Shown: positions 25,819 through 34,506 of the stretch, one piece after another | How positions within the stretch are numbered: position 1 is the first letter of the stretch | How the letters are laid out: every line of letters starts with the position of its first letter | From: Kiritimatiellia bacterium | GTDB lineage: Bacteria; Verrucomicrobiota; Kiritimatiellia; RFP12; UBA3636 | DNA length: 41,249 bases | Assembly (NCBI GenBank): GCA_017481725.1 | Contig: JAFUOX010000073.1 | Location: 1 to 41,249, forward strand | Reading direction: 5' to 3' | Notes under the pieces: generated by a model | What the model saw: the letters and a program-made list of their open reading frames with translations, nothing else | Told to the model about the DNA's origin: nothing | Databases searched by the model: none | Position numbers and translations under genes: made by a program

Positions 25819-26949
25819 TTATTTTTGTTGTATAAGTGTTACAAAATTTTCGTCAATAGCATAGGTAAACGCTTCTAATTCTGCAGAGTTGCCTATAAAG
25901 TCATCTAAAGTTGGAAAATCATATCCTGAAAAAGAATTGCATAATCTAGTATATAAAGCTTGGGCTTCTTTTGTTTTGTTTTGGCTAATAAAATAGTTGC
26001 AGCATGTCCATGTAAATCCTGCAAACATATGCTTGATGCCAGGTGAATCAAAATTATACATACAATCATAAATGTATGTACATGTTTTTTCTAAAAGTGA
26101 AAAATCTGGAGCAGTAGAATATACCCAATTTTCTTCAAGTGGATTTCCTATAATTTTCCCAGCATCGAGAGCAAGCTTTGTTGCGGAGGAATAAATCATT
26201 CTTGTGCTACGCAATATTGTATCTTTGTTGTTTGCTTTTTTTGCAATCCAACCCCAATATAGAGAATAAGCATATGGAGTGCGCCAATCTAGCTTGCCAA
26301 ATTGATTTTCTATTTCCTGCATTATTTGTACATTTAATTTAAAATATAGTTCTAATTCTGAGGAGGTAATAGAATTTTCTACTGGAATTTCTCCATTTGG
26401 ACCTAAATAAGGTGAAATTTCACAAACCCACTGCGTGCGATAGTAATTGCCATTTTTGTCAGCACCCTTTGTGCCAATTTTGTGCTGAAAAATCCATGCT
26501 AATTCAAGAGCAATAACAGGATTGTTAGGATTTATTTCTAGTCCTTTATCACGCAATAATTCAAACCCCTTTTTAATCCAATTCCATTTATCCTCTTTAT
26601 TTGTCGCAAGAAGACTTATATTGTAAGAAAGGTTCCATGCATGAAAGGTCCAAACCTCGGCAATGTGTGGCTCTAATTGCGTTACTAGCTCTGATAACTC
26701 TAAGAGCTCTAAAAGCTTATGCTCAGATTGTAAATCTGTGAGTCTAAGCCATAAAATATCCGCAATAACACCTTTAAAACCTCCAAGCAAGGCAGAGGAG
26801 TATGCAATTTCACTGGATTCTGCTCCTTGCGAATAGTTTTGTTTTCTTTCTGTAAATATGGATAAACTACTGTAGCATATAGCATATAGTAGTATTATAG
26901 CAAATATAGCAGAAGAAATTATTTTAATAGTTTTATTGGTGTGTGTCAT
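25819..26949 (-). CDS. Membrane-anchored TPR-like protein, unknown function
   Basis: 376 aa. One N-terminal transmembrane helix (residues ~8-28) is followed by a soluble, Trp-rich helical domain. The conserved-looking stretch ALLGGFKGVIADILWLR comes just after the membrane, then helical pairs such as LVTQLEPHIAEVWTFHAWNLSYNI and LEINPNNPVIALELAWIFQHKIG that look like TPR units. I know similar uncharacterised proteins from PVC and other Gram-negative genomes but no function. The start is the ATG at 26949, with no good ribosome site. It leads a minus-strand trio with rlmN and GT90. Confidence 0.65.
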   Translation of the reverse strand: MTHTNKTIKIISSAIFAIILLYAICYSSLSIFTERKQNYSQGAESSEIAYSSALLGGFKGVIADILWLRLTDLQSEHKLLELLELSELVTQLEPHIAEVWTFHAWNLSYNISLLATNKEDKWNWIKKGFELLRDKGLEINPNNPVIALELAWIFQHKIGTKGADKNGNYYRTQWVCEISPYLGPNGEIPVENSITSSELELYFKLNVQIMQEIENQFGKLDWRTPYAYSLYWGWIAKKANNKDTILRSTRMIYSSATKLALDAGKIIGNPLEENWVYSTAPDFSLLEKTCTYIYDCMYNFDSPGIKHMFAGFTWTCCNYFISQNKTKEAQALYTRLCNSFSGYDFPTLDDFIGNSAELEAFTYAIDENFVTLIQQK

Positions 26950-27111
26950 AAGGCAAAATTAAACTAAAGATTGGTGTTTTAGTCAAGAAATAATAAATGG
27001 CAAAGATATAATTTAACCCTAAATTCCTCAATTATTTGTTGAATTTATTATTAGAGAAGTTGGGTAAAAATATTAAATGCACGCGAAATGCTGCTGCTTT
27101 AGTAAATTAGG

Positions 27112-27140
27112 TTGATTTACGGCTCTATCAATGGTAAAAT
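27112..27140 (+). promoter_or_regulatory. Promoter of the rsfS operon
   Basis: TTGATT (27112-27117), a 17-bp spacer and TAAAAT (27135-27140). A short inverted repeat GTAAAT/ATTTAC (27102-27107, 27115-27120) overlaps the -35 box and might be an operator. The transcript leader would be about 50 nt. The rest of 26950-27111 holds nothing I can support. Confidence 0.55.
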
Positions 27141-27186
27141 AAATGATACTTAATATAAAAGATATAAAATCACATTACAAACCAAT

Positions 27187-27200
27187 GGAGGTGTGTTATT
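27187..27200 (+). promoter_or_regulatory. Ribosome binding site with ATT start codon of rsfS
   Basis: GGAGG (27187-27191) is followed after 6 bases by ATT (27198-27200), in the rsfS frame. Between the in-frame TAA at 27165 and the TTG at 27294 there is no in-frame ATG, GTG, TTG or CTG that would keep the conserved N-terminus. ATT is the codon at the right distance. Confidence 0.7.
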
Positions 27201-27533
27201 AACTCACAAGAATTAACAGACATAATCCTACAAAACCTAGATGATCGTAAGGCTGAGCAAATCGCTTCTTATGATGTTCGTGGCATCTCAGGTTTGACCG
27301 ATTTTTATGTAATTGCCTCCGCCACATCTACTCCACATCTACAGGCATTAAGTGCCTCTATAGAAAGAGAAGTTAAGACTAAAGCTAAAGTATCTGCCCG
27401 CGTCTCAGGCGATGCGGAAAGTGCATGGATTGTGGTGGATTTTGGTGATGTAATTGCTCATATTTTCCTACCAGAAGCTCGTGAATATTATGATATAGAG
27501 GAGCTATGGCGTAATCCCCCTGTAGAAAAATAA
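27198..27533 (+). CDS. rsfS: Ribosomal silencing factor RsfS (DUF143/Iojap), ATT start
   Basis: RsfS binds uL14 on the 50S subunit and blocks subunit joining in starvation. From ATT 27198 the protein is 111 aa, the normal length. It reads (M)NSQELTDIILQNLDDRKA, then YDVRGISGLTDFYVIASATS, AWIVVDFGDVIAHIFLPEAREYYDIEELW. All of this is the family's conserved block order, including the N-terminal helix. Starting at the TTG at 27294 would remove 32 residues, including that helix. The stop TAA overlaps the next ATG by one base (TAATG), so the acyltransferase gene is coupled. The family call is firm and the start is inferred from ribosome-site spacing. Confidence 0.88.
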   Translation: MNSQELTDIILQNLDDRKAEQIASYDVRGISGLTDFYVIASATSTPHLQALSASIEREVKTKAKVSARVSGDAESAWIVVDFGDVIAHIFLPEAREYYDIEELWRNPPVEK

Positions 27534-28468
27534 TGAGCGATATACCAAAAATTAAAGCAAAATATAAGGCAGAATATCGCGCGGTAAAGTTTTTTGGCGC
27601 GTTATTCTGCCTTCTACCTTATACTGTTTCCTTAGCAATGGCAGCAGGACTCGCTAAAATTGCTTCGTGGATAATGCATAAGCGTGTTAAAGAAGCTGTT
27701 CGCCGCATTAAACTAGTCAAAGGAGATGTTATTACTGATAACCAGGCTAAACGAATTGCTTGGATATCTCTTAGAAATACAGCCTTTAATCTTGTTGAAA
27801 TGCTTCGTATAAAAAAGACGAATTTAGCTTTTATTCATAAAATTATGCCAAATGTGGCAGAGTCTATCCAGAAAATAAAAGGAGTTATGGATGCCTCTGG
27901 TAATAGCAAAGGAGTTATTTTAGCTCTTCCTCATATGGGTAATTGGGATTTGACAGGTTCTGCAGTTTATCTTACTGGTTTGCCAATATTTAGCGTTGCA
28001 GGTAAACAGCATAACCCTTTGATGAATAAGCTAATGAACGAAATGAGAAGTGGCCATGGTATGGAAATTCTTGAGAGAAGGACTAATACCGCAGCTCAAA
28101 TTCGAACACGTTTAAAGAATGGGGAAATTTTTGCAATTTTACCTGATACAAGGTGCTTTACTCCAGATATTATGACACCATTTCTTGGTGGAGAAGCAAA
28201 TCTAGCACGTGGTATGGCTGTTTTTGCTCGTGCGGCAGAAGTGCCTATTATTCCAACAATAATTCATCGAGTTGGGTGGAAACGATTTGAAATTAAGCTT
28301 TTTGATCCAATTTATCCAAATATGGAAATGGATAAACAGGAGGATGTTGTCCGCTTGACGCATGAAGTGATTGCCATTATAGACAAAGAGATTCAGACAC
28401 ATCCAGAGCAATGGTTTTGGTATAATAAGCGGTGGGTATTAGATCCCGTTGAACCCGCTTCCAAATAA
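27533..28468 (+). CDS. Lipid A biosynthesis acyltransferase (LpxL/HtrB family)
   Basis: 311 aa. A hydrophobic N-terminal helix (residues ~18-45) anchors it at the inner membrane. The catalytic motif HxxxxD is HMGNWD (His134, Asp139). Further family blocks are GHGMEILERR, ILPDTRCFTPDIMTPFLGGEANLARGMAVFA and PEQWFWYNKRW, the usual end. Such enzymes add secondary acyl chains to Kdo-lipid A from acyl-ACP. Its presence supports LPS in this organism. Whether it is LpxL, LpxM or LpxP type cannot be told. It begins within the rsfS stop codon (TAATG). Confidence 0.9.
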   Translation: MSDIPKIKAKYKAEYRAVKFFGALFCLLPYTVSLAMAAGLAKIASWIMHKRVKEAVRRIKLVKGDVITDNQAKRIAWISLRNTAFNLVEMLRIKKTNLAFIHKIMPNVAESIQKIKGVMDASGNSKGVILALPHMGNWDLTGSAVYLTGLPIFSVAGKQHNPLMNKLMNEMRSGHGMEILERRTNTAAQIRTRLKNGEIFAILPDTRCFTPDIMTPFLGGEANLARGMAVFARAAEVPIIPTIIHRVGWKRFEIKLFDPIYPNMEMDKQEDVVRLTHEVIAIIDKEIQTHPEQWFWYNKRWVLDPVEPASK

Positions 28469-28501
28469 TCAACTTTTATTAACAACACAAACAAAAATAT
28501 T

Positions 28502-30550
28502 ATGAAAAAATTAAATCTTATAGCACTCTGTGCAACACTATGCTTAGGAGCAATAGCTCAGGACGAAATTAGGCATCCAAGTTTTGCTTCTCCATTTTCT
28601 AATCATGCTGTAATTCAGCGTGAAATGAAATCTTCCCTTTGGGGTAAGGCTACAGCAAATTCAAAAATCCTCGTAGAGGTTATTTCTGCTGCTGGCAAAG
28701 TTGATGAAATTGAAACAATTGCATCAGAAAATGGTAGGTGGGAGACAACAACACCTCGCAAATATCCTGCAGGTGGTCCTTACACGATCCGTTTAACAGA
28801 TTTACGTTGCAAGCTTTCTACAGAAATCACAGATGTATATTTTGGTGATGTTTGGATTTGCTCTGGTCAATCAAATATGGAAATGAGTTACTCTTGGGGT
28901 CTAACTCGAGGCAAAGAGCTGATGGAAACAAATTTCTGCAGCACAATCCGTATGCTTAATGTGCCTAATAAAACCTCTGTTATCCCACTTGATAGTTTTA
29001 CTGCAGAGTGGAAGCTTTGTACACCAGAAAATGCAAAGCAGTTTTCTGCTGTAGGTTATTTCTTTGGTGTCTCGTTAAATGAGTATTTAAATGGCGAGGT
29101 GCCTCTAGGTCTTGTAGATTCTACTTGGAGTGGAACAAATATTGAAACATGGCTCTCTGCTGAATTTATTTCAAAAATAGAAGGACAAGAGTGGGTCGCT
29201 AAAAATCTTGAGAAGAGAGAGGCCTATGTAAAAACATTTCATGATGGCTCTTGGAAGCAAATTCTCCAGGATTGGATTGAAGCAAATTCCTTTGAGAACG
29301 CATTTGGTGTTGAAGGAGTGGAAAAGCTAGATGCACGCTATGATTTCTCCAGCTGGCCAACAACTGCTTTGATAACACCATTTGAAACACTAATTGATAA
29401 AGAGTTTGATGGTCATGTCTGCTTTATGAGATCTTTTGAGCTTTCGGAAGAGCTCATTAAAAATGCAACAAAGGCAACCCTTCATTTAGGGCAAATTGAT
29501 GATGATGAGAAAACCATTGTAAATGGAAAGATTGTTGGTGAAACCAAAGGCTGGAGACAACAAAGAAATTACACAATAGATAAGCCAGCAGAGGTTTTTG
29601 TTGAGGGTTTAAATATTATTGCTATCTGTGCAACAGATAGTGGCGGAGGTGGTGGCTTCCACGATGTTGCTGCAGATGATATTTGTTTAAAGCTTTATAA
29701 TGGAAGTAAAGTAGTTACAATTCCATTGGCAGAAAAAGAGTGGAGCTATAAGGCAAGCAAGGTTGATTATAAAAATCGCCCACCAGATTTTGATAATGTA
29801 AGCCCATATTCATATTCAGCATGCTATTATGGTATGATGTCACCATTGATTCCAATGTCTGTAAAGGGTGCAATTTGGTATCAAGGTTGCTCAAATGTCC
29901 ATAATCCTGTTGGCTATGTAAAATTCTTTGATGCTATGGTCAAGGATTGGAGGCATAATTTTACAGGCGGAGATTTCCCTGTTTATGTTGTCCAGCTAGC
30001 TGCATTTATGGGCACACACGAGGAGGTGTTTGATAGTGCTTGGGCACGCTTCCGCTGGATGCAGTATAATTTAGAAAAGAATCTTGAAAACGTTGGCACT
30101 ATCGTTACAATTGATGTTGGTGACCATGCAGATATTCATCCAAAAGATAAGCAGACAGTGGGTGAGCGCTTGGCAAATTTAGCTGCTATAAAGACATATC
30201 GCATCGAAGGTGTTGAGGATACCAGACCAAACCCTGAGTTTGCTTCAAGCATAAACAAGAAGGTTATTGTTAAATTTAGCTGTGAAGCACTTGGTATCTC
30301 AGGCAATGCAAAAGAGCTTAAAGGCTTCCAGCTAGCTGGTGCCGATGGCGTATATCATTGGGCTAAAGCAGAAATTTCCAATGCTTCTCCAAATATAGTT
30401 GAAGTAACCTGTGAGGCTGTTGCAGCACCAACTAAGGTTCGTTATGCTTGGGATGATTATCCTGATTGCAATTTAATTTCAAAGGATCAAGGATTCCCTT
30501 GTGGACCTTTTGAATTAGCAATTTTTGAATTAGCAATTGAGATTAAGTAA
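28502..30550 (+). CDS. Sialate O-acetylesterase (SGNH/SASA family), exported
   Basis: 682 aa. The signal peptide is MKKLNLIALCATLCLGAIA with cleavage before QDE. The catalytic block is DVWICSGQSNMEM (nucleophile Ser121), with GAIWYQGCSN as the later SGNH block and the Asp-x-His pair at Asp544/His546 (DIHP). A beta-sandwich insert (~residues 270-420) looks like the jelly-roll inserted in many members. The enzyme removes acetyl groups from sialic acids or other O-acetylated glycans in the periplasm or outside, opening host mucin sugars to sialidases. 33 bp after the acyltransferase gene; no clear ribosome site. A strong terminator follows. Confidence 0.92.
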   Translation: MKKLNLIALCATLCLGAIAQDEIRHPSFASPFSNHAVIQREMKSSLWGKATANSKILVEVISAAGKVDEIETIASENGRWETTTPRKYPAGGPYTIRLTDLRCKLSTEITDVYFGDVWICSGQSNMEMSYSWGLTRGKELMETNFCSTIRMLNVPNKTSVIPLDSFTAEWKLCTPENAKQFSAVGYFFGVSLNEYLNGEVPLGLVDSTWSGTNIETWLSAEFISKIEGQEWVAKNLEKREAYVKTFHDGSWKQILQDWIEANSFENAFGVEGVEKLDARYDFSSWPTTALITPFETLIDKEFDGHVCFMRSFELSEELIKNATKATLHLGQIDDDEKTIVNGKIVGETKGWRQQRNYTIDKPAEVFVEGLNIIAICATDSGGGGGFHDVAADDICLKLYNGSKVVTIPLAEKEWSYKASKVDYKNRPPDFDNVSPYSYSACYYGMMSPLIPMSVKGAIWYQGCSNVHNPVGYVKFFDAMVKDWRHNFTGGDFPVYVVQLAAFMGTHEEVFDSAWARFRWMQYNLEKNLENVGTIVTIDVGDHADIHPKDKQTVGERLANLAAIKTYRIEGVEDTRPNPEFASSINKKVIVKFSCEALGISGNAKELKGFQLAGADGVYHWAKAEISNASPNIVEVTCEAVAAPTKVRYAWDDYPDCNLISKDQGFPCGPFELAIFELAIEIK

Positions 30551-30551
30551 C

Positions 30552-30584
30552 AAAAAAACGCGCACAATTTGGTGCGCGTTTTTT
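30552..30584 (+). terminator. Bidirectional terminator
   Basis: CGCGCAC (30559-30565) and GTGCGCG (30572-30578) form a perfect stem with a 6-base loop, flanked by seven A on the left and six T on the right. It ends the esterase transcript and can also stop transcripts from the convergent rny side. 30585-30763 holds nothing else I can support. Confidence 0.9.
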
Positions 30585-30763
30585 GTATCATGTCATTAAA
30601 TAAAATGCAATTGCTCAAGTGTTAGCAATAAGCACATATGTGATTAGACTTATCCATTATTCCACATATCATATTATTAAACGGTGAGAAAGAAATGCGA
30701 TATATCTAGGTTGGTATATTGTGCTATAATCGATAGATGTTGCTTTGCTAATAGAGTTAATTA

Positions 30764-32341
30764 CTATTTTGCATATTCAATACAGCGATTTTCACGAATA
30801 ACAACAACCTTTACTTGTCCTGGATATTTGACCTCAAGCTGGATGCGGCGAGCAATTTCCTTGGCAAGATTCATTGCTTGGCTATCTGTTGTTTCCGTTG
30901 GATCAACAATAACATTAATTTCGCGACCAGCCTGAACAGCATAGCTATTCTTTGTTTGTTTAAAGGAGTTGGCTATTTTTTCCATTTTCTCTACACGCTC
31001 TAGATAGAGAGATGTGCTTTCACTGCGTGCACCTGGGCGTGAAGAAGAAATAGCATCAGCTATAGATACAATAATTGCATAGCGAGTAATGTTTGAAATC
31101 TCACCATGATGCCCAGCAACACCAGCAACAATCTCCTCTGGCTGATTGAGCTTGCGAAGAAAATCTGCACCGATTGCTGCATGTGGACCTTGAATTTCAT
31201 GATCTAGTGCTTTACCTATATCATGAAGCAAACCAATTCTACGAGCGATTGTGGCATCTAAATGAAGCTCAGTTGCAATCATCCCTGCAAGATTTGCTAC
31301 CTCAATACTATGCTGCAAAACATTTTGAGTAAAGCTTGTGCGGAAATATAATCTACCAAGCTTATTAAGAATTTGTTTGTCGTTTTCTATTAAATTACAT
31401 TTAGCACATGCTTTTGCACCAATATCGTTGAGATATGTGTCAAAGTTTTCAGTAACCTCACGAACCATTTCTTCAATCTTCTGCACAGTAATTGTGCCAC
31501 CAGCAATTAGCTTCTCTAAAACAATTCCTGCTAATTCACGGCGTTCAGGAGATAGAGACGAAATAGTAACTGAGTTTGGTGCTTCCTCTATAATAATATT
31601 AACACCAGTAGCAGCTTCTAATGCACGAATATTTCTGCCCTCGCGGCCAATAATCTTACCCTTTACCATTGGGTCATCAAAGGTTACTGTGCGTAGCATT
31701 AAATCAGTGATGTGAGATGATGAGTAGCGCTGCATTGCTGGAATAATAATCTCACGAGCCAATTCCTCTGAGGTTTCTTTGAGAGTTTCCTTTTCACGCT
31801 TAATAAGTGTGGCAATGTCTTCTTCTAGCTCTTTTTTAGCTTCGTCAAACAATTCTTGTTTTGCCTCTTCACGAGTGAAGCGAGCAAGCTTTTGTAGTTT
31901 ATCTGTAGTTTCCTTTAGAAGAGCATCTGCTTTAGCTTCACGCTCTTTAATTGAAATATTAAATTTTTCTGTTTCTTCTTGACGCTTCTCAAGAATTGCT
32001 TCCTTTTTATTTATTAAGTCAGCCTTACTATTAAGATTTTGCTCTCGTGATAAGAGAATTTCTTCACGTTTATTAATAGCTTCTTGTTCTTTAGCAAATT
32101 GTTTTTTTTGTTCACGCGTGGTTGCTTCAAAAGCTTCACGTGCTTTTATTGCGGCTGTCTTAGCTTGAATTTCTGCAGTACGAATAATATTTGCTGCTTC
32201 ACGTTCTGCATCGAGCTTGGATTTCTTAAAATTTGTTTTTATAGAAGAAAGGTTATTTTTAATTAGAATGGTTCTTAGTTGATAACCAACAAAGATTCCT
32301 ATTATTAAACCTGAAAATGATGCTACTAATACTTGAATCAT
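30764..32341 (-). CDS. rny: Ribonuclease Y
   Basis: 525 aa, the usual length. Order: an N-terminal transmembrane helix (residues ~2-22), a long coiled coil rich in Glu, Lys and Ala (~30-195), a KH RNA-binding domain with KGKIIGREGRNIRALEAATGV and an HD domain with ALDHEIQGPHAAIGADFLRKL after GLLHDIGK. RNase Y is a membrane-bound endoribonuclease that starts mRNA decay in Bacillus and others. It is the last gene of the nine-gene minus-strand run, 25 bp after the GldG-like gene, and ends in TAG. Confidence 0.96.
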   Translation of the reverse strand: MIQVLVASFSGLIIGIFVGYQLRTILIKNNLSSIKTNFKKSKLDAEREAANIIRTAEIQAKTAAIKAREAFEATTREQKKQFAKEQEAINKREEILLSREQNLNSKADLINKKEAILEKRQEETEKFNISIKEREAKADALLKETTDKLQKLARFTREEAKQELFDEAKKELEEDIATLIKREKETLKETSEELAREIIIPAMQRYSSSHITDLMLRTVTFDDPMVKGKIIGREGRNIRALEAATGVNIIIEEAPNSVTISSLSPERRELAGIVLEKLIAGGTITVQKIEEMVREVTENFDTYLNDIGAKACAKCNLIENDKQILNKLGRLYFRTSFTQNVLQHSIEVANLAGMIATELHLDATIARRIGLLHDIGKALDHEIQGPHAAIGADFLRKLNQPEEIVAGVAGHHGEISNITRYAIIVSIADAISSSRPGARSESTSLYLERVEKMEKIANSFKQTKNSYAVQAGREINVIVDPTETTDSQAMNLAKEIARRIQLEVKYPGQVKVVVIRENRCIEYAK

Positions 32342-32366
32342 GTTATAGCCCTATTAAATATATTTA

Positions 32367-33806
32367 TCATAGTTTTTTGAGAATAGGTGAGATTACGATA
32401 GTACCTAACAAAAGAATTGTAAGAGGTAATAGAATTGCTAGCTTAATCGCCAAATCAGACCACCCATTAGCGGAAATACCAGAGTTTAAAATTATTGCTT
32501 CTGCCGGAATAATTTTATTTGTATCTGTATTGCCCTTTAACCATTCAATTGCAGAAAAGATAAAAAGCTTGTTTCCTGAAATACCTTGCCCAACCATTGT
32601 ATTTGAAATAATTGAAGCATCACCACAAACAACTATACGTGTGTTTTGTTTCTTTCCCAATTCATCAGGCATACCAAGCTGGACAGCTGCTGCGATAGTT
32701 GAAGGGAAATCTTCTTTAGTAATGGATGGTTCAGAAAGGATAAGCGGAGTAAATATTGGTTTGTCTGCTAGCTCTGTTGTTGTTAAATGAATATCTGATG
32801 CCGGAGATAAATAACAAGGAGAAGAAAATGTGGTTGCAATGTTTGTTAAAGGCTCAGTTATTTCATGTCTGTTGTAAATTGTTGTAGTGACAGGAATTAT
32901 ATTTTTATTACCTTGTGAAAGTGGAGCAGATATCTGTATGTTCCAAATATTTAAAAGAGGAGCAAGCCCATTTGCAAAATATGAATCAAAAAGGAATAAA
33001 GCTTTTCCTCCATTATTTAAATATGTTGAAATAGCATTAATCTCTGTTTCTGAGAAAATTGTTGTTGGGCCAGCAATAGTAAGGATATCGCAATCCTTTG
33101 GTATTTGACAATTTTTATTTAAATTAAGGATATCAATCTCATTGTCATATAACTCTAACAATCGTGCTATATTTGATGCTCCTGTGTGTCTGTCAGCACT
33201 ATTAGGATTATATTCGCCATGTCCAGTTAGAAAATATATTTTAGAGGATTCTGTGCGAAGAAGCTTATGAATTGTTAAAGTGCAAATTGATTCACCGATA
33301 AAATTAGAAGCTGGATTAGCTTGCTGTGTATTCGTCTCTATAGAATTACCAGAAAGCTCAGCCTCTGAGATGCATTTTGACTCTAATCCACGAGAAATAA
33401 TTATTGAATTTACCTCAACATCATATTGCTTTAATATTGTTGCGGTTTCTGTAATATCAAGGTTTGCATCAATAATTTGAATTTCTATATTAAGCTGTGG
33501 AATTTGTTTAGATAATTCTTGATACTCCTTTAAAAGCTTGCGTGCAGGCTTTCTGAAAGGGTGGGAGCGCTCAAAAATAGATATTATTTTTAATTCACCC
33601 TTTGTTTCACGCAATATGTCAATAGATTGCTGACTTAATCCGTGTGGGATAAGAGAGTCATAATGGTACCTGACATATATACGAGAAGCACAAAAATTTA
33701 TTAATACTAAAAGAATACAAGCAAAAAGAATAGAAAGAAAAACATTAACCTTAAAAAAGGTAATGGTTCTTTTAAAATTATTTTTTTTGTTTGTATTCTT
33801 TTTCAT
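32367..33806 (-). CDS. GldG-like ABC-transport auxiliary membrane protein
   Basis: 479 aa. A basic N-terminus leads to TM1 (~residues 20-42). The large periplasmic part has the GldG/ABC_transp_aux features YDSLIPHGLSQQSIDILRE, KIYFLTGHGEYNP and DCDILTIAGPTTIFSETEINAISTYLNNGGKALFLFD. A C-terminal TM helix ends the protein (LAILLPLTILLLGTIVI). In Bacteroidota GldG works with GldA/GldF; PVC bacteria carry such proteins beside ABC-2 permeases. Here no ABC ATPase or permease is nearby, as rny and an SGNH gene flank it. Its partner must be elsewhere or absent. 20 bp after the SGNH gene. Confidence 0.75.
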   Translation of the reverse strand: MKKNTNKKNNFKRTITFFKVNVFLSILFACILLVLINFCASRIYVRYHYDSLIPHGLSQQSIDILRETKGELKIISIFERSHPFRKPARKLLKEYQELSKQIPQLNIEIQIIDANLDITETATILKQYDVEVNSIIISRGLESKCISEAELSGNSIETNTQQANPASNFIGESICTLTIHKLLRTESSKIYFLTGHGEYNPNSADRHTGASNIARLLELYDNEIDILNLNKNCQIPKDCDILTIAGPTTIFSETEINAISTYLNNGGKALFLFDSYFANGLAPLLNIWNIQISAPLSQGNKNIIPVTTTIYNRHEITEPLTNIATTFSSPCYLSPASDIHLTTTELADKPIFTPLILSEPSITKEDFPSTIAAAVQLGMPDELGKKQNTRIVVCGDASIISNTMVGQGISGNKLFIFSAIEWLKGNTDTNKIIPAEAIILNSGISANGWSDLAIKLAILLPLTILLLGTIVISPILKKL

Positions 33807-33826
33807 ATTTTAGTTTTATATGAGGA

Positions 33827-34462
33827 TTAGAATTTAGAAGCAAAGCATTGTGCAAGCTTTGTACCACCTTCTTCTGTTAGATGAAGACCATCAGTATTTA
33901 GAAGACCTTCTCCATTGCCAAAGGCACCTCTAACATCTACAAAAATAGCTCCCTCTTCCTTAACAACTTGAGCGATTGCCTTTGAAATTCTTTCGCCAGC
34001 TGCATTAAAGATTTCATGCTCTCCGACCATGATAGGGATGTTTGCTACTATAGGTATGGAATTATTGTTTTTGCAAGCTTGGATCATCGCTCTAATATTA
34101 GCTGCAGATGATGCTGCATCATAACCACGAATAGCATCGTTGCTTCCAAACATAATGCAAACATATCCTGGTTTTGAGGCTAAAGCAGAACGTACCATAG
34201 AAACACCCTCAGATGTTGTTTTGCCTCCAACACCATAGTTTTGAACATTTTTAGCAATCATGCCTGCAAGTCTTGATGGATATGGAATTCCATCACAAGC
34301 ATAACCAGCTGTAATACTGTCTCCAACGCATGCAACAATATTTGAATCATTGTCGCCAACATTATTTGAAATACCGTCATCCCCGCTATCACAACCTATA
34401 TTAAATAGAGTTGCAATAATAATAGCAGTAGCGGTTGTAACTAATTTTTTTATTTTATTCAT
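33827..34462 (-). CDS. SGNH/GDSL hydrolase, probable lipoprotein
   Basis: 211 aa. The N-terminus MNKIKKLVTTATAIIIATLF ends with NIGC (Cys24), a plausible though atypical lipobox (Asn at -3). An acidic Asp/Asn/Gly linker follows to residue ~40. The catalytic block I is CVGDSITAGY (Ser49), block III FGSNDA, and block V DGLHLTEEG with Asp191 and His194, so the triad is complete. It resembles TesA-type arylesterase/lysophospholipase enzymes; the substrate is not known. It sits between a metallophosphoesterase gene and the GldG-like gene. Confidence 0.88.
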   Translation of the reverse strand: MNKIKKLVTTATAIIIATLFNIGCDSGDDGISNNVGDNDSNIVACVGDSITAGYACDGIPYPSRLAGMIAKNVQNYGVGGKTTSEGVSMVRSALASKPGYVCIMFGSNDAIRGYDAASSAANIRAMIQACKNNNSIPIVANIPIMVGEHEIFNAAGERISKAIAQVVKEEGAIFVDVRGAFGNGEGLLNTDGLHLTEEGGTKLAQCFASKF

Positions 34463-34506
34463 AATTTCCCTTTGTATATCATAATTTGTTGTTAAGAAAA
34501 TTAAAA

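Noticed and set aside
27294..27533. rsfS start at TTG 27294
   Set aside because: It would remove the conserved N-terminal helix and has no ribosome site, while GGAGG plus ATT upstream fits.
30684..30935. Small plus-strand frame at the end of rny
   Set aside because: Most of it overlaps rny on the other strand; no ribosome site or conserved motif.
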